NCBI RefSeq assembly: GCF_001522865.1
Contig: NZ_LOWB01000024.1
Coordinates: 62,001-126,000, forward strand
Direction of reading: 5' to 3'
Length of the DNA: 64,000 bases
Source: Burkholderia sp. TSV86
GTDB lineage: Bacteria; Pseudomonadota; Gammaproteobacteria; Burkholderiales; Burkholderiaceae
The notes under the pieces are model-generated. The model saw nothing but the letters and a program-made list of their open reading frames with translations, was not told the origin of the DNA and searched no databases. Made by a program: the position numbers and the translations under genes. Below are positions 33,134 to 41,960 of this stretch, in pieces; position 1 is the stretch's first letter; each line of letters begins with the position of its first letter.

Positions 33134-33247
33134 ATGTGGTACTTCAGTTGGATTCTCGGCATCGGCGTCGCGCTCGCATTCGGCACGATCAATGCAATGT
33201 GGCTCGAGGCGCGTCAGAAACGCGGCTCGGGCGTGACGCGCGCATGA
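33134..33247 (+). CDS. cydX: Cytochrome bd small subunit CydX
   Basis: A 37-residue protein of the CydX/YbgT family: MWYFSWILGIGVALAFGTIN followed by AMWLEARQ, one transmembrane helix and the typical short charged tail. Known in E. coli to be needed for stable bd oxidase. AAGGAG is seven to nine bases before the ATG. Located 100 bases after cydB and before the operon terminator. Confidence 0.92.
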   Translation: MWYFSWILGIGVALAFGTINAMWLEARQKRGSGVTRA

Positions 33248-33345
33248 CGGGCACCACGACGCGGCGTAAGCAGCCAAGCTGCCCCGCGAACGTCCGCGCT
33301 CCACCGCCTCACGCAATCAACGATCGATCGCTTGCAACAAACCAC

Positions 33346-33374
33346 GCTCTCGCCTCACGCGAGAGCTTTTTTTT
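33346..33374 (+). terminator. Terminator of the cyd operon
   Basis: Perfect eight-base-pair stem GCTCTCGC/GCGAGAGC, five-base loop, then eight T residues, about 100 bases after cydX. Confidence 0.92.
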
Positions 33375-33629
33375 CGCCAAATTAAATGCCAATACAAATC
33401 CAAATTAATACCACTTGAACACCAATAAAAGGTTTCATAAGATCCTCTGGAGGCCGTCGACAGGCCGCATCCCATTGGCGGAGGAGACATCCCAGTTCCC
33501 GTTCGGCCTGCGCTGTCGCTTTCGCCACGGCCCGCTCGCGGCGGCCTTTTTCCCGCTTCCTTGAAAGACCCGATTGCAGCGACGTAATCCAACGGCGTCG
33601 TATCGCCGTACCTTTCCCAAGGACTCCAC
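33375..33629. other. Region upstream of the hexosaminidase gene
   Basis: 255 bases beginning with an A/T-rich patch (33375-33440) that includes a TGGTATTA-type motif on the minus strand. No ORF. Presumed promoter region of the GH20 gene. Confidence 0.5.
33400..33413 (-). promoter_or_regulatory. Putative GlcNAc-regulator operator (copy 1)
   Basis: On the minus strand TGGTATTAATTTGG, nearly identical to two copies upstream of nagA (TGGTATTATTTTGG and TGGTATTAATTGG). It lies 217 bases before the hexosaminidase start in an A/T-rich patch. Shared occurrence before functionally linked units suggests a regulator of the NagR/NagQ kind; the regulator is not in the window. Confidence 0.6.
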
Positions 33630-36119
33630 ATGAACCTGATTCCCCGTCTTTTTGGTGCCGGCTGGCTGGCCGTGGCCACTTTGCTGCCGGTCGCCGCGCA
33701 CGCGCAGCTTGCCGCGCCCGAAACCGCCGGCCCGACGGCGAGCCCCGCACGCCCCGTCGTGCCCGGCACGCTTGCGGCTCTACTGTCGAACAGCCTCGCG
33801 CTGCGTGTCGCCATCGACAACAACCACGCCGCATCGGCCGGCGTGCCGTGCACGAATCTCGGCGCCGACTGGGCAAGCTGCGCGACCGGCCGCTTGATCC
33901 TGCAAAATCGCGGCCGCCAGCTCATCACGGACGGCAACTGGCGGCTCTATCTGCACAGCATCCGCCGGCTCTTCAAGATCGATCGGCCAGGCTTCACGCT
34001 GCGCCACCTGACGGGCGATCTGTATGAGCTGACGCCGCAAGCCGGCACCCTCAAACTCGCGCCGGGCGAGCGCGTCGAGCTGCCGTTCGTCGCCGAGTAC
34101 TGGTTCCTGCGCTACAGCGACGTGCTGCCTCGGCCGTATGTCGTCGTCGCGGGCGCGGCGCCCGCGGTGCTCCGCTACAACGACACCGACGACGAGACGC
34201 GCTACGTCGAATCCCTGCCGGCCGATGCGCAGAGCAATTCGGCCGGCAACGCGCCAGCCGTGGCCGCGCAGCCGGTCGCGAACCGCGCGCTGCCTAGCGT
34301 GAAGCGCCAGCGCGCGCTCGGCGGCGCGCTCGAACTGCGCGGTGTCGCGCTGATGCTGCCGGATCTTGCGCCCACGCACGTCGCCGCGCTGCGCGAACGC
34401 GCCGGCACGCTGGGGCTCGACAGCGCGACCAGCGCGCCGGTTGCGGGCGTGCTCGCGCCGCGCCGGCTGCCCGCCGATATCGCGGTGCCGGGCGGCTACC
34501 GGCTCACGATCGGCCCGCGCGGCGCATTTATCGAAGGCTACGATACGGCCGGCCTCTACTATGGCGTGCAGACGCTCTTCTCGCTCGCGCCCGCAGGCGG
34601 CGGACGGATTCCGGCGATGCTCGTCGAAGACGCGCCGCGCTTCCCGCATCGCGGAATGCACGTCGATCTCGCGCGCAATTTCAAGCATCCCGCGACGCTG
34701 CGCCGCCTGATCGACCAGATGAGCGCGTACAAGCTCAACCGGCTGCACCTGCATTTGTCCGACGACGAAGGCTGGCGAATCGAGATTCCGGGGCTGCCGG
34801 AGCTGACCGAGATCGGCGCACGCCGCTGCCACGATCCGAGCGAAACGCGCTGCCTGCTGCCGCAACTCGGCTCAGGGCCTGATAACCGCTCAGGCGGCGG
34901 CTATCTGACGCGCGACGACTATATCGGCTTGCTGCGCTATGCGGCCAGCCGCTTTGTCGAAGTGATTCCCGAAATCGACATGCCCGCGCACTCGCGCGCG
35001 GCCGTCGTGACGATGGAAGCGCGCTATCGGCGCCTGCACGCCGCAGGCCGCGAACAGGAGGCGAACGCATACCGTCTGCTCGATCCGCAGGACAGGTCGC
35101 GGCTCACGACGGTTCAGTTCTACGACCGGCGCAGCGATCTGAATCCGTGCGTGCCCGGCGCGCTGAACTTCGCGTCGAAGGTGATCCGCGAAATCGCGGC
35201 AATGCACGCCGACGCGCAAGCGCCGCTCGCCACCTGGCACTTCGGCGGCGACGAGGCGAAGAACATCCTGCTCGGCGCCGGATTCCAGGCGCTCGACGGC
35301 ACCGATCCCGGCAAGGGGCGCGTCGACCTCGCCGCTCAAGACAAGCCGTGGGCCCGCTCACCGATATGCAACGCGCTGTTGCAGCGTGGCGAAATCAAAT
35401 CGATCGACGAGTTGCCGACGCGCTTCGCGAAACAGGTCAGCGCGATCGTTGCCGCCAACGGCATCGGCACGATGGCCGCTTGGCAAGACGGTCTCAAGCA
35501 TGCGAATGGTCCGCAGGACTTCAGCACGAAGCATGTGATGGTGTCGCTGTGGGACACCGTGTTCTGGGGCGCGGCCGACAGCGCGCGCGACTGGAGCACG
35601 AATGGTTACGAGACGGTGCTCGCGCTGCCCGATTATTTGTACTTCGATTTCCCATACACGACGAACCCGCGCGAACGCGGCTATTACTGGGGCTCGCATG
35701 CGACCGACGAGTACAAGGTGTTCTCTTTCGCGCCGGAAAATCTGCCGCAAAACGCCGAGTTGTTCGGGGATCGCGACGGCAATCCGTTCGACGTGACGGG
35801 CACCGGCGCCGCACCGCGAATCGAAGGCATCCAGGGGCAGGCTTGGGGGGAAGTGATGCGTAACGACCGGCTGCTCGAATACATGGCATACCCGAGGCTT
35901 CTCGCGCTCGCCGAGCGCGCGTGGCACAAGGCGGACTGGGAGTTGCCCTACGCGGCGGGCGTGCGCTACAAGCTCGGCGACACCCATCACGTCGACAAGG
36001 CCGCGCTCGAACACGACTGGGCCGGTTTCGCGACGGTGCTGAAGCAGCGCGAACTCGCCAAGCTGCAGCGTGCGGGCATTGGGTATCGGGAGCCGACGTT
36101 CGTGCTGACGAACGAGTGA
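33630..36119 (+). CDS. Beta-N-acetylhexosaminidase (chitobiase), GH20
   Basis: Exported enzyme releasing GlcNAc from chitobiose or N-glycan/peptidoglycan fragments. 829 residues: signal peptide to about residue 25 (AVATLLPVAAHAQ), N-terminal CHB_HEX carbohydrate-binding domain (about 50-190), GH20b domain (about 230-340), GH20 barrel (about 345-760) with FPHRGMHVDLARNF and the catalytic Asp-Glu pair in WHFGGDEAKN (about residue 541), and a small C-terminal domain. Convergent with the nag operon and preceded by the same operator-like motif, so probably supplies GlcNAc to it. Confidence 0.92.
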   Translation: MNLIPRLFGAGWLAVATLLPVAAHAQLAAPETAGPTASPARPVVPGTLAALLSNSLALRVAIDNNHAASAGVPCTNLGADWASCATGRLILQNRGRQLITDGNWRLYLHSIRRLFKIDRPGFTLRHLTGDLYELTPQAGTLKLAPGERVELPFVAEYWFLRYSDVLPRPYVVVAGAAPAVLRYNDTDDETRYVESLPADAQSNSAGNAPAVAAQPVANRALPSVKRQRALGGALELRGVALMLPDLAPTHVAALRERAGTLGLDSATSAPVAGVLAPRRLPADIAVPGGYRLTIGPRGAFIEGYDTAGLYYGVQTLFSLAPAGGGRIPAMLVEDAPRFPHRGMHVDLARNFKHPATLRRLIDQMSAYKLNRLHLHLSDDEGWRIEIPGLPELTEIGARRCHDPSETRCLLPQLGSGPDNRSGGGYLTRDDYIGLLRYAASRFVEVIPEIDMPAHSRAAVVTMEARYRRLHAAGREQEANAYRLLDPQDRSRLTTVQFYDRRSDLNPCVPGALNFASKVIREIAAMHADAQAPLATWHFGGDEAKNILLGAGFQALDGTDPGKGRVDLAAQDKPWARSPICNALLQRGEIKSIDELPTRFAKQVSAIVAANGIGTMAAWQDGLKHANGPQDFSTKHVMVSLWDTVFWGAADSARDWSTNGYETVLALPDYLYFDFPYTTNPRERGYYWGSHATDEYKVFSFAPENLPQNAELFGDRDGNPFDVTGTGAAPRIEGIQGQAWGEVMRNDRLLEYMAYPRLLALAERAWHKADWELPYAAGVRYKLGDTHHVDKAALEHDWAGFATVLKQRELAKLQRAGIGYREPTFVLTNE

Positions 36120-36249
36120 AAGTGATGCATGGATGCACGGTACACGGGCCGAGCCGGGCCGATAAAAGGCTCGGCCTGCGCCGGCAGGGGCCAGCCGATC
36201 GAGACGTCAGGGGCGGCCGGACGCCGGAACCGCCACGCTGCCCCGGCTG

Positions 36250-36292
36250 AAAAACAAAAGAGCGGTAACGGGCCTCGGATGGCCGTTACCGC
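36250..36292 (-). terminator. Terminator of the nag operon
   Basis: On the minus strand a ten-base-pair stem GCGGTAACGG/CCGTTACCGC with an eleven-base loop is followed by TCTTTTGTTTTT, 65 bases after the nagE stop. Confidence 0.88.
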
Positions 36293-36357
36293 CCTTGCTC
36301 ACTGCTCGCGGCCCCTGCGCCCCACTCGCACGAGGACCGCGCCCTACTCGCGCGACA

Positions 36358-38142
36358 TCAAGCCGGCTGAGCCGCCGCACCGCCGCCCGTCGACGGCAGA
36401 CGCGCCGCCAGATACTGCGCATAGCGCGACGCCGACTGTCCGCAGACGATATGGAACGTGTCGGCCGCCACCCACGCAACGTCGAGCGCCGCGAGACGCT
36501 GACGGTCGACCGCCGACGGATCGCGCACGACCACGCGCAGCCGCGTCGCCGCAATGGCGTCGAGCGCCGCCACGTTGGTTGCACCGCCAAACACCGCGAG
36601 CCAGCGCGCCGGGTCCGGATCGAGCGGCCCAGTCTGCCCGCTCGCGGATGCGCCGGCCGTCGGCGCCGAGTCGGCCGCCGCAGCCGGGACCGCCGCCGAA
36701 GCCGCGGCACCGGCAACGCCCGCGCCGCCGCTAACGGCCGTGCGGATCTCGTCGGCGATGAGATCCGCCTCCGGCCCGATGATCACCTGCACGCTGCTGC
36801 CGCCACGCTTGAGCACACCACGCGCGCCGATTGTCCGCAGATCGGCTTCCGACACCTTGTCCGGATCGACGACCGACAAACGCAGGCGCGTCGTGCATGC
36901 ATCGACGACCGAGAGATTCGCCGCACCGCCAAGCGCCGCGATGTAGCGCTGCGCACGCGGCACGGCCGCCCCCGCCGTCGGCGCGACGAAGCCGCCCGCC
37001 GCGAACGACTGGGCTTGCGCATCGGCGCCGGCCGGCTCGCGGCCCGGCGTCGCCATATTGAATTTGCGGATGAACCAGCGGAACAACCCGTAATACACGG
37101 CGCCATACGCCAGGCCGAGCGGAATCGCCACCCAGCCCTTCGTCGACAGCCCGTAATTCAGCACGTAGTCGATCGCGCCGCCCGAGAACGTGAAGCCGAG
37201 CTTCACGCCGAGCAACTGGCAGATCGCGAGCGACAAGCCCGTCAGCACCGCATGAATGACGTAGAGCACCGGCGCGAGGAACATGAAGCTGAACTCGATC
37301 GGCTCGGTCACGCCCGTCAGGAACGAGGTCAGCGCCATCGAGAACAGCAGCCCGCCGACGATCGCGCGGCGCTCCTTCGGCGCCTCATGAAACATCGCAA
37401 GGCAAGCGGCGGGCAGGCCGAACATCATGACCGGGAAAAAGCCCGCCATAAAGCTGCCCGCGCCCGGATCGCCGGCGAAGAAGCGGTGCAGATCACCCGT
37501 CACCGCCGCGCCGCCGGCCGGAGTGAACGTGCCGAACACGAACCAGACGAGCGAGTTGATGATGTGATGCAGGCCCGTGACGAGCAGCAGGCGGTTCAGG
37601 AAGCCGTAGACGAACGTGCCGATCGCGCCCGCGGTCAACAGCCACTGGCCGACCGCGTCGATCGCGTGCTGCACCGGCTGCCACACGTAGCCGAACACGA
37701 TCCCGAGCACCACGCACACGAGCCCGGTGATGATCGGCACGAAGCGCTTGCCGCCGAAGAACGCCAGGTAATCGGGCAGCTTGATGTCCTTGTAGCGGTT
37801 GTACAGAAGCCCCGCGACCACGCCCGCGATGATCCCCGACAGCACGCCCATGTTCAGCTTCGGATCGATGTCCTTCATGACCGCGACTTCGATCAGATAG
37901 CCGATCACGCCCGCGAGCGCCGCAACGCCGTTGTTGTCCTTCGCAAAGCCGACTGCAACGCCGATCGCGAACAACAGCGGCAGATTGTCGAAGATGGCGC
38001 CGCCCGCGTCGGCGATCATCTTGATGTTGAGCACGTCCTGCTGCCCGAGACGCAGCAAGATGCCCGCCACCGGCAGCACTGCGATCGGCAGCATCAGCGC
38101 TCGGCCTAGGCTTTGTATTTTCAGAAACGGATTCCCGTCCAT
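36358..38142 (-). CDS. nagE: PTS N-acetylglucosamine permease, EIIC-EIIB with a second degenerate EIIB
   Basis: Transports and phosphorylates N-acetylglucosamine. 594 residues: EIIC membrane domain (about 1-370; MDGNPFLKIQSLGRALMLPI start), EIIB (about 395-470) with the phospho-acceptor Cys in DACTTRLRL (Cys416), then a second EIIB-like domain (about 508-580, WLAVFGGATNVAALDA...TRLRVVV) where the cysteine is missing. There is no EIIA domain; that is on the neighbouring fused protein. ATG at 38142 has GGAGGAT upstream; a TTG at 38154 is part of that site. Last gene of the nag operon. Confidence 0.92.
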   Translation of the reverse strand: MDGNPFLKIQSLGRALMLPIAVLPVAGILLRLGQQDVLNIKMIADAGGAIFDNLPLLFAIGVAVGFAKDNNGVAALAGVIGYLIEVAVMKDIDPKLNMGVLSGIIAGVVAGLLYNRYKDIKLPDYLAFFGGKRFVPIITGLVCVVLGIVFGYVWQPVQHAIDAVGQWLLTAGAIGTFVYGFLNRLLLVTGLHHIINSLVWFVFGTFTPAGGAAVTGDLHRFFAGDPGAGSFMAGFFPVMMFGLPAACLAMFHEAPKERRAIVGGLLFSMALTSFLTGVTEPIEFSFMFLAPVLYVIHAVLTGLSLAICQLLGVKLGFTFSGGAIDYVLNYGLSTKGWVAIPLGLAYGAVYYGLFRWFIRKFNMATPGREPAGADAQAQSFAAGGFVAPTAGAAVPRAQRYIAALGGAANLSVVDACTTRLRLSVVDPDKVSEADLRTIGARGVLKRGGSSVQVIIGPEADLIADEIRTAVSGGAGVAGAAASAAVPAAAADSAPTAGASASGQTGPLDPDPARWLAVFGGATNVAALDAIAATRLRVVVRDPSAVDRQRLAALDVAWVAADTFHIVCGQSASRYAQYLAARLPSTGGGAAAQPA

Positions 38143-38256
38143 TCGATCCTCCAATCCTTTGATGTCTCGTCGTCGAATAATTTATTCAGTCATGCTGATT
38201 GATGCTGAAATACCCCGCAACACCACACCCGCGATCAACGCAACGCCGGACGCTGT

Positions 38257-40926
38257 TCAGTCCGCCGGCCAGATCTCGCGGCTTGCCGCTCTCACCGCCT
38301 GCGCCGATTCGAGCGCGAGCAAATCCTGCGCGCGCTGACGGCACAATGGGTAATCGAGACCGCGCACGCGCGCCTTGATGCCCGGCACCGACACCGGGTC
38401 CACCGACAGCTCCGTCACGCCGAGGCCGACCAGGATCGGCACCGCAACGGGATCGCCGCCGAGCGCGCCGCACACGCCGACCCATTTGCCGTGCTTGTCC
38501 GCGCCGCGCACCGTCACGTCGATCAGCCGCAGCACGGCCGGATGCAGGCCGTCCGCGAGCGCGGCGAGATCCGCCTGGCACCGGTCCATGGCGAGCGTAT
38601 ATTGGGTCAGGTCGTTGGTGCCGATCGACAGGAAATCCGCGTGCTGCGCGAGCTGATCGGCGAGCAGCGCCGCCGACGGCACCTCGATCATCACGCCCAC
38701 CTCGACCGGTGCCGTGCGGCCCATTGCGTGCGCGAACGCGTCGATGCGCTTTCTGATCCTCACCAGCTCGCCGACATCGGTGACCATCGGCAGCAGGATT
38801 CGCACCGAGCCGTATGGTTGCACCGCGAGCAGGCCGTGCAACTGATCGTCGAGCAGATCGGGGCGCACCTGCGCGAGCCGGATTCCGCGCAGGCCCAGCG
38901 CCGGATTCGGCTCGGGCGGCAGCGTCAGGTAATCGACTTCCTTGTCGGCGCCGACGTCCAGCGTGCGGATGATCGCCGTGCGGCCCTGCAACGCATCGAC
39001 GATCGATTGATAGCTGTCCCGATGCTCGGCCGTCGTCGGTGCGGCCTGCCGGTGGATGAACATCAGTTCGGTGCGCAACAGGCCGATCGCGTCGGCGCCG
39101 TTGTCGAGCGCGATGCGCGCATCGTCGAGCGTCGCGATGTTCGCGGCCACCTCGATCTTGCGGCCGTCGCGCGTCACCGCAGCCTCGCCCGACATCTGGC
39201 GATTCGCCTCGCGCACGCCGGCAAGCCGCTTGCGCTCGAGCCGCGCGCGCTCGACGTCGAGATCGGTCGGCGCATATTCGAGGCGGCCCGCGCTCGCATC
39301 GACGACGACCTGCGTGTGTTCCGGAATCGCGAAAAGCGCGTCACCAACCGCGACGAGCGCCGGAATGCCGAGCTGCCGCGCGATGATCGCCGCGTGTGAT
39401 GTCGCGCCGCCGCGCGCCATCACGAGCGCCGTCACGCGCTCGCGATCAAGCGACGCGAGATCGGACGGCGTGAACTCCTCGGCCGCAAGCACCGCTTCGG
39501 CAGGCAATTCGCGCGCGGTTGCGCTCGTATAGCCGAGCGCGCGCAGCACGCGCTTGTCGATGTCGCGCAGATCAGCCGCGCGCTCGGCGAGCAACGCGTC
39601 ATCCACGCCGGACAGCACCGCGATTTGTGCGTGGATCGTCTCGCGCCACGCGTGGCCCGCGCTCTTGCCGAGGCTGATCAAGTCACGCGCGGCATCGACA
39701 AGCGCCGGGTCCTCGAGCAGCACGCGATGCACGGAGAAGATGCCCGCCTCGCCGACCGCGCCGCGCTGCGACGCTTCGCGCACCGTCGCCTCCAGCTCCG
39801 CGTCGACAGCGGCGAGCGCCCGGTCGAGCAGGCGGCTTTCGGCGGCCGGCGTACCGGCCGCGAGTTCGGGCGGTGCGACGTCGGCGTCGTCCCAACGCAC
39901 GAGCGCGCCGACCGAGATGCCTGGCGACGCGCATACGCCCGCGAGCGTGTTCGGATCGAGCGGCGCACGTGCCGCCGCAAAGGCAGGCGTGGCGGCGGGC
40001 GCCGGCGACGCCGCGCGCGCCGGCTTTTCCTCGGCCTCGCCATGTGCTTCGCGCAACAGCTCGTGTGCGACGAGTTCGACCACCCGCGCCGCATCGCGGC
40101 CCGTGCCGACCAGCTCGATCGTCGCGTTTTCTCCCGCGCCGAGGCCGAGCAGCCCGACGACGCTTTGCAACGCCGCGCGGCGCCCGTCGAAGTGCACGTC
40201 GACCTGCGCATCGAGCCCGCGCGCGGCTTCGCGCGCGCGCGCGGCCGGGCGCGCGTGCAGGCCGCCCGGCCGCGTGAGCGTGATCGACCGACGCACCTCG
40301 GGCAGTTCGGCCGTGGCCGGCTGGCCGCCACGCGCAAGCGCGCCGGCAACCGGGCCGGCCGCCACGCCGGCATCGCTTGCAGCTGCCGCGCTGCCCGCCG
40401 CGTCCGCCGAGACTGCCGCGCCGCCGCGCGCGCGCAGCGTGAGGAGCGGCACCGCGCCTGCCTTCACGACACCCGCGCCTGCGCGCTCGACGATTTCGAA
40501 CGCGTCCGAATTGGCGATCGCGACCACCGACACGAGGCTCGGCGCCGAACGCGCGACCAGATCCTGATCGAACTCGATCAGCAGATCGCCCGCCGCGACG
40601 CGCGCGCCTGCGGCCACTTTCGCGGTGAAACCGAGCCCGTCAAGCTCGACCGTGTCGATGCCGATGTGCAACAGGATTTCAGCGCCGCTGTCGGAGGTGA
40701 CCGTCACCGCGTGGCCCGTGCGCGCGACGTGCGACACGATGCCCGCGCACGGCGCGACGAGCCGGCCCTCGAGTGGATCGATGCCGATGCCGTCGCCGAA
40801 CATGCCGCCCGAGAACACCGGATCGGGTACGTCGGCAAGCGGCACGACAGGGCCTGTCAGCGGAGCGAGCAGGATGGTCTGGTCGTGGGGCGGCTGCTTC
40901 AACTGGAACTCCTCGGCGCGTCTCAT
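38257..40926 (-). CDS. Fused PTS EIIA(Glc-type)-HPr-enzyme I
   Basis: Multiphosphoryl transfer protein that passes phosphate from PEP to NagE. About 889 residues: Crr-like EIIA (1-160; His in EILLHIGIDTV about residue 87 and the second active-site His in RTGHAVTV), an Ala-rich linker, HPr (about 205-290; GLHARPA) and enzyme I (about 315-885; phospho-His motif GGATSHAAIIARQ). All three phospho-histidine motifs are intact. An in-frame TTG at 40947 overlaps the upstream stop as TTGA and would add seven residues; ATG at 40926 is the conservative choice. Dedicated to the adjacent NagE by context. Confidence 0.92.
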   Translation of the reverse strand: MRRAEEFQLKQPPHDQTILLAPLTGPVVPLADVPDPVFSGGMFGDGIGIDPLEGRLVAPCAGIVSHVARTGHAVTVTSDSGAEILLHIGIDTVELDGLGFTAKVAAGARVAAGDLLIEFDQDLVARSAPSLVSVVAIANSDAFEIVERAGAGVVKAGAVPLLTLRARGGAAVSADAAGSAAAASDAGVAAGPVAGALARGGQPATAELPEVRRSITLTRPGGLHARPAARAREAARGLDAQVDVHFDGRRAALQSVVGLLGLGAGENATIELVGTGRDAARVVELVAHELLREAHGEAEEKPARAASPAPAATPAFAAARAPLDPNTLAGVCASPGISVGALVRWDDADVAPPELAAGTPAAESRLLDRALAAVDAELEATVREASQRGAVGEAGIFSVHRVLLEDPALVDAARDLISLGKSAGHAWRETIHAQIAVLSGVDDALLAERAADLRDIDKRVLRALGYTSATARELPAEAVLAAEEFTPSDLASLDRERVTALVMARGGATSHAAIIARQLGIPALVAVGDALFAIPEHTQVVVDASAGRLEYAPTDLDVERARLERKRLAGVREANRQMSGEAAVTRDGRKIEVAANIATLDDARIALDNGADAIGLLRTELMFIHRQAAPTTAEHRDSYQSIVDALQGRTAIIRTLDVGADKEVDYLTLPPEPNPALGLRGIRLAQVRPDLLDDQLHGLLAVQPYGSVRILLPMVTDVGELVRIRKRIDAFAHAMGRTAPVEVGVMIEVPSAALLADQLAQHADFLSIGTNDLTQYTLAMDRCQADLAALADGLHPAVLRLIDVTVRGADKHGKWVGVCGALGGDPVAVPILVGLGVTELSVDPVSVPGIKARVRGLDYPLCRQRAQDLLALESAQAVRAASREIWPAD

Positions 40927-40943
40927 GGGGCGGTCTCGTCTCG

Positions 40944-41960
40944 TCAATGTGTTTCGGTGACTTTATGCAGATGGCGCGGCGTGTCCGGATCGCGGCCACG
41001 CGCGGCGGCCAACTCGGCCGCCATTACGTAAAACGACAGGATCGCGGCGATCGGATCGAGCGCCGGATGCGCGGCACCCGCGAGCGGCAGCGTCGCCTCG
41101 GACGTGCCCGGCGGCGCCGCGACGAGCACGCGCGCGCCGCGCGCGCGCATGTCCCGCGCAAGCTGCAACAAGCCCTGCTGCTCGGGGCCTGGCAACGCGA
41201 ACACCAGCAGCGGATAGTCGCGATCGATCAGCTCCATCGGACCATGCCGCACTTCGGCGCTCGAGAACGCCTCGGCCTGGATGCCCGACGTCTCCTTCAA
41301 CTTGAGCGCCGCCTCCTGCGCGATTGCCAGCCCAAGCCCGCGGCCGATCACGATCATCCGCTCGATGTCGCGCAATTCTCCGACAGCGCACGACCAATCG
41401 AGCCGGCCCGCCTGAGCGAGCACGTCGGGCAGAGCCCGCAGCGCGGTGACGAGCGCGGCGTCGCGCTGCCAGAACGCGACGAGCTGCGCGGCGATCGACA
41501 GCATCGCGATATAGCTTTTCGTCGCGGCAACCGACAGCTCGGGGCCGGCCAGCAACGGCAGCCGATACTCGCAGGCATCGGCGAGCGGCGACGGCAGCAC
41601 GTTGACGGCGGCGACCGTCAGCGCACCCGCGTCGCGCAGCGCGGACATCGTATTGACGAGATCGGGGCTCTTGCCCGATTGCGAGAACGCGAGTGCAAGC
41701 TGGCCTTGGACCTTCAACGGCGCCTGCTGCAGCGTGGCGACCGACATCGGCAGCGACGCGACCGGCACGCCGACGCGGCTCATCGTCAGGCTTGCGAAAT
41801 AGCTCGCCGCGTGATCGGAGCTGCCGCGCGCCACGCTCAGCGCGACTTGCGGCGCGCGTTCCGCAAGCCGCCGCGCAAGCGCCTCGACGAGGCTCGTGTC
41901 CGCGAGCTGCGCGGCGACGACCTGCGCGGACTCGCGCGCCTCGTTAAGCATATTCGACAA
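40944..41960 (-). CDS. nagB: SIS-domain glucosamine-6-phosphate deaminase (NagB-II type)
   Basis: Tandem SIS protein of 338 residues related to the isomerase half of GlmS. In GlcNAc operons such proteins (NagB-II) replace NagB and convert GlcN-6-P to fructose-6-P and ammonia. Visible: ARGSSDHAASYF and SQSGKSPDLV in SIS 1, IGRGLGLAIAQEAALKLKE and AEVRHGPMELI in SIS 2. No glutamine amidotransferase domain. GGAG stands six bases before a TTG at 41960, an ATG being at 41951; both overlap the nagA stop. The gene symbol follows function, not homology to E. coli NagB. Confidence 0.85.
   Translation of the reverse strand: MSNMLNEARESAQVVAAQLADTSLVEALARRLAERAPQVALSVARGSSDHAASYFASLTMSRVGVPVASLPMSVATLQQAPLKVQGQLALAFSQSGKSPDLVNTMSALRDAGALTVAAVNVLPSPLADACEYRLPLLAGPELSVAATKSYIAMLSIAAQLVAFWQRDAALVTALRALPDVLAQAGRLDWSCAVGELRDIERMIVIGRGLGLAIAQEAALKLKETSGIQAEAFSSAEVRHGPMELIDRDYPLLVFALPGPEQQGLLQLARDMRARGARVLVAAPPGTSEATLPLAGAAHPALDPIAAILSFYVMAAELAAARGRDPDTPRHLHKVTETH

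Noticed and set aside
36295-38109. 604-codon open frame opposite nagE
   Set aside because: Arg/His/Asp-rich composition is the mirror of a membrane protein gene; nagE motifs are intact on the minus strand.
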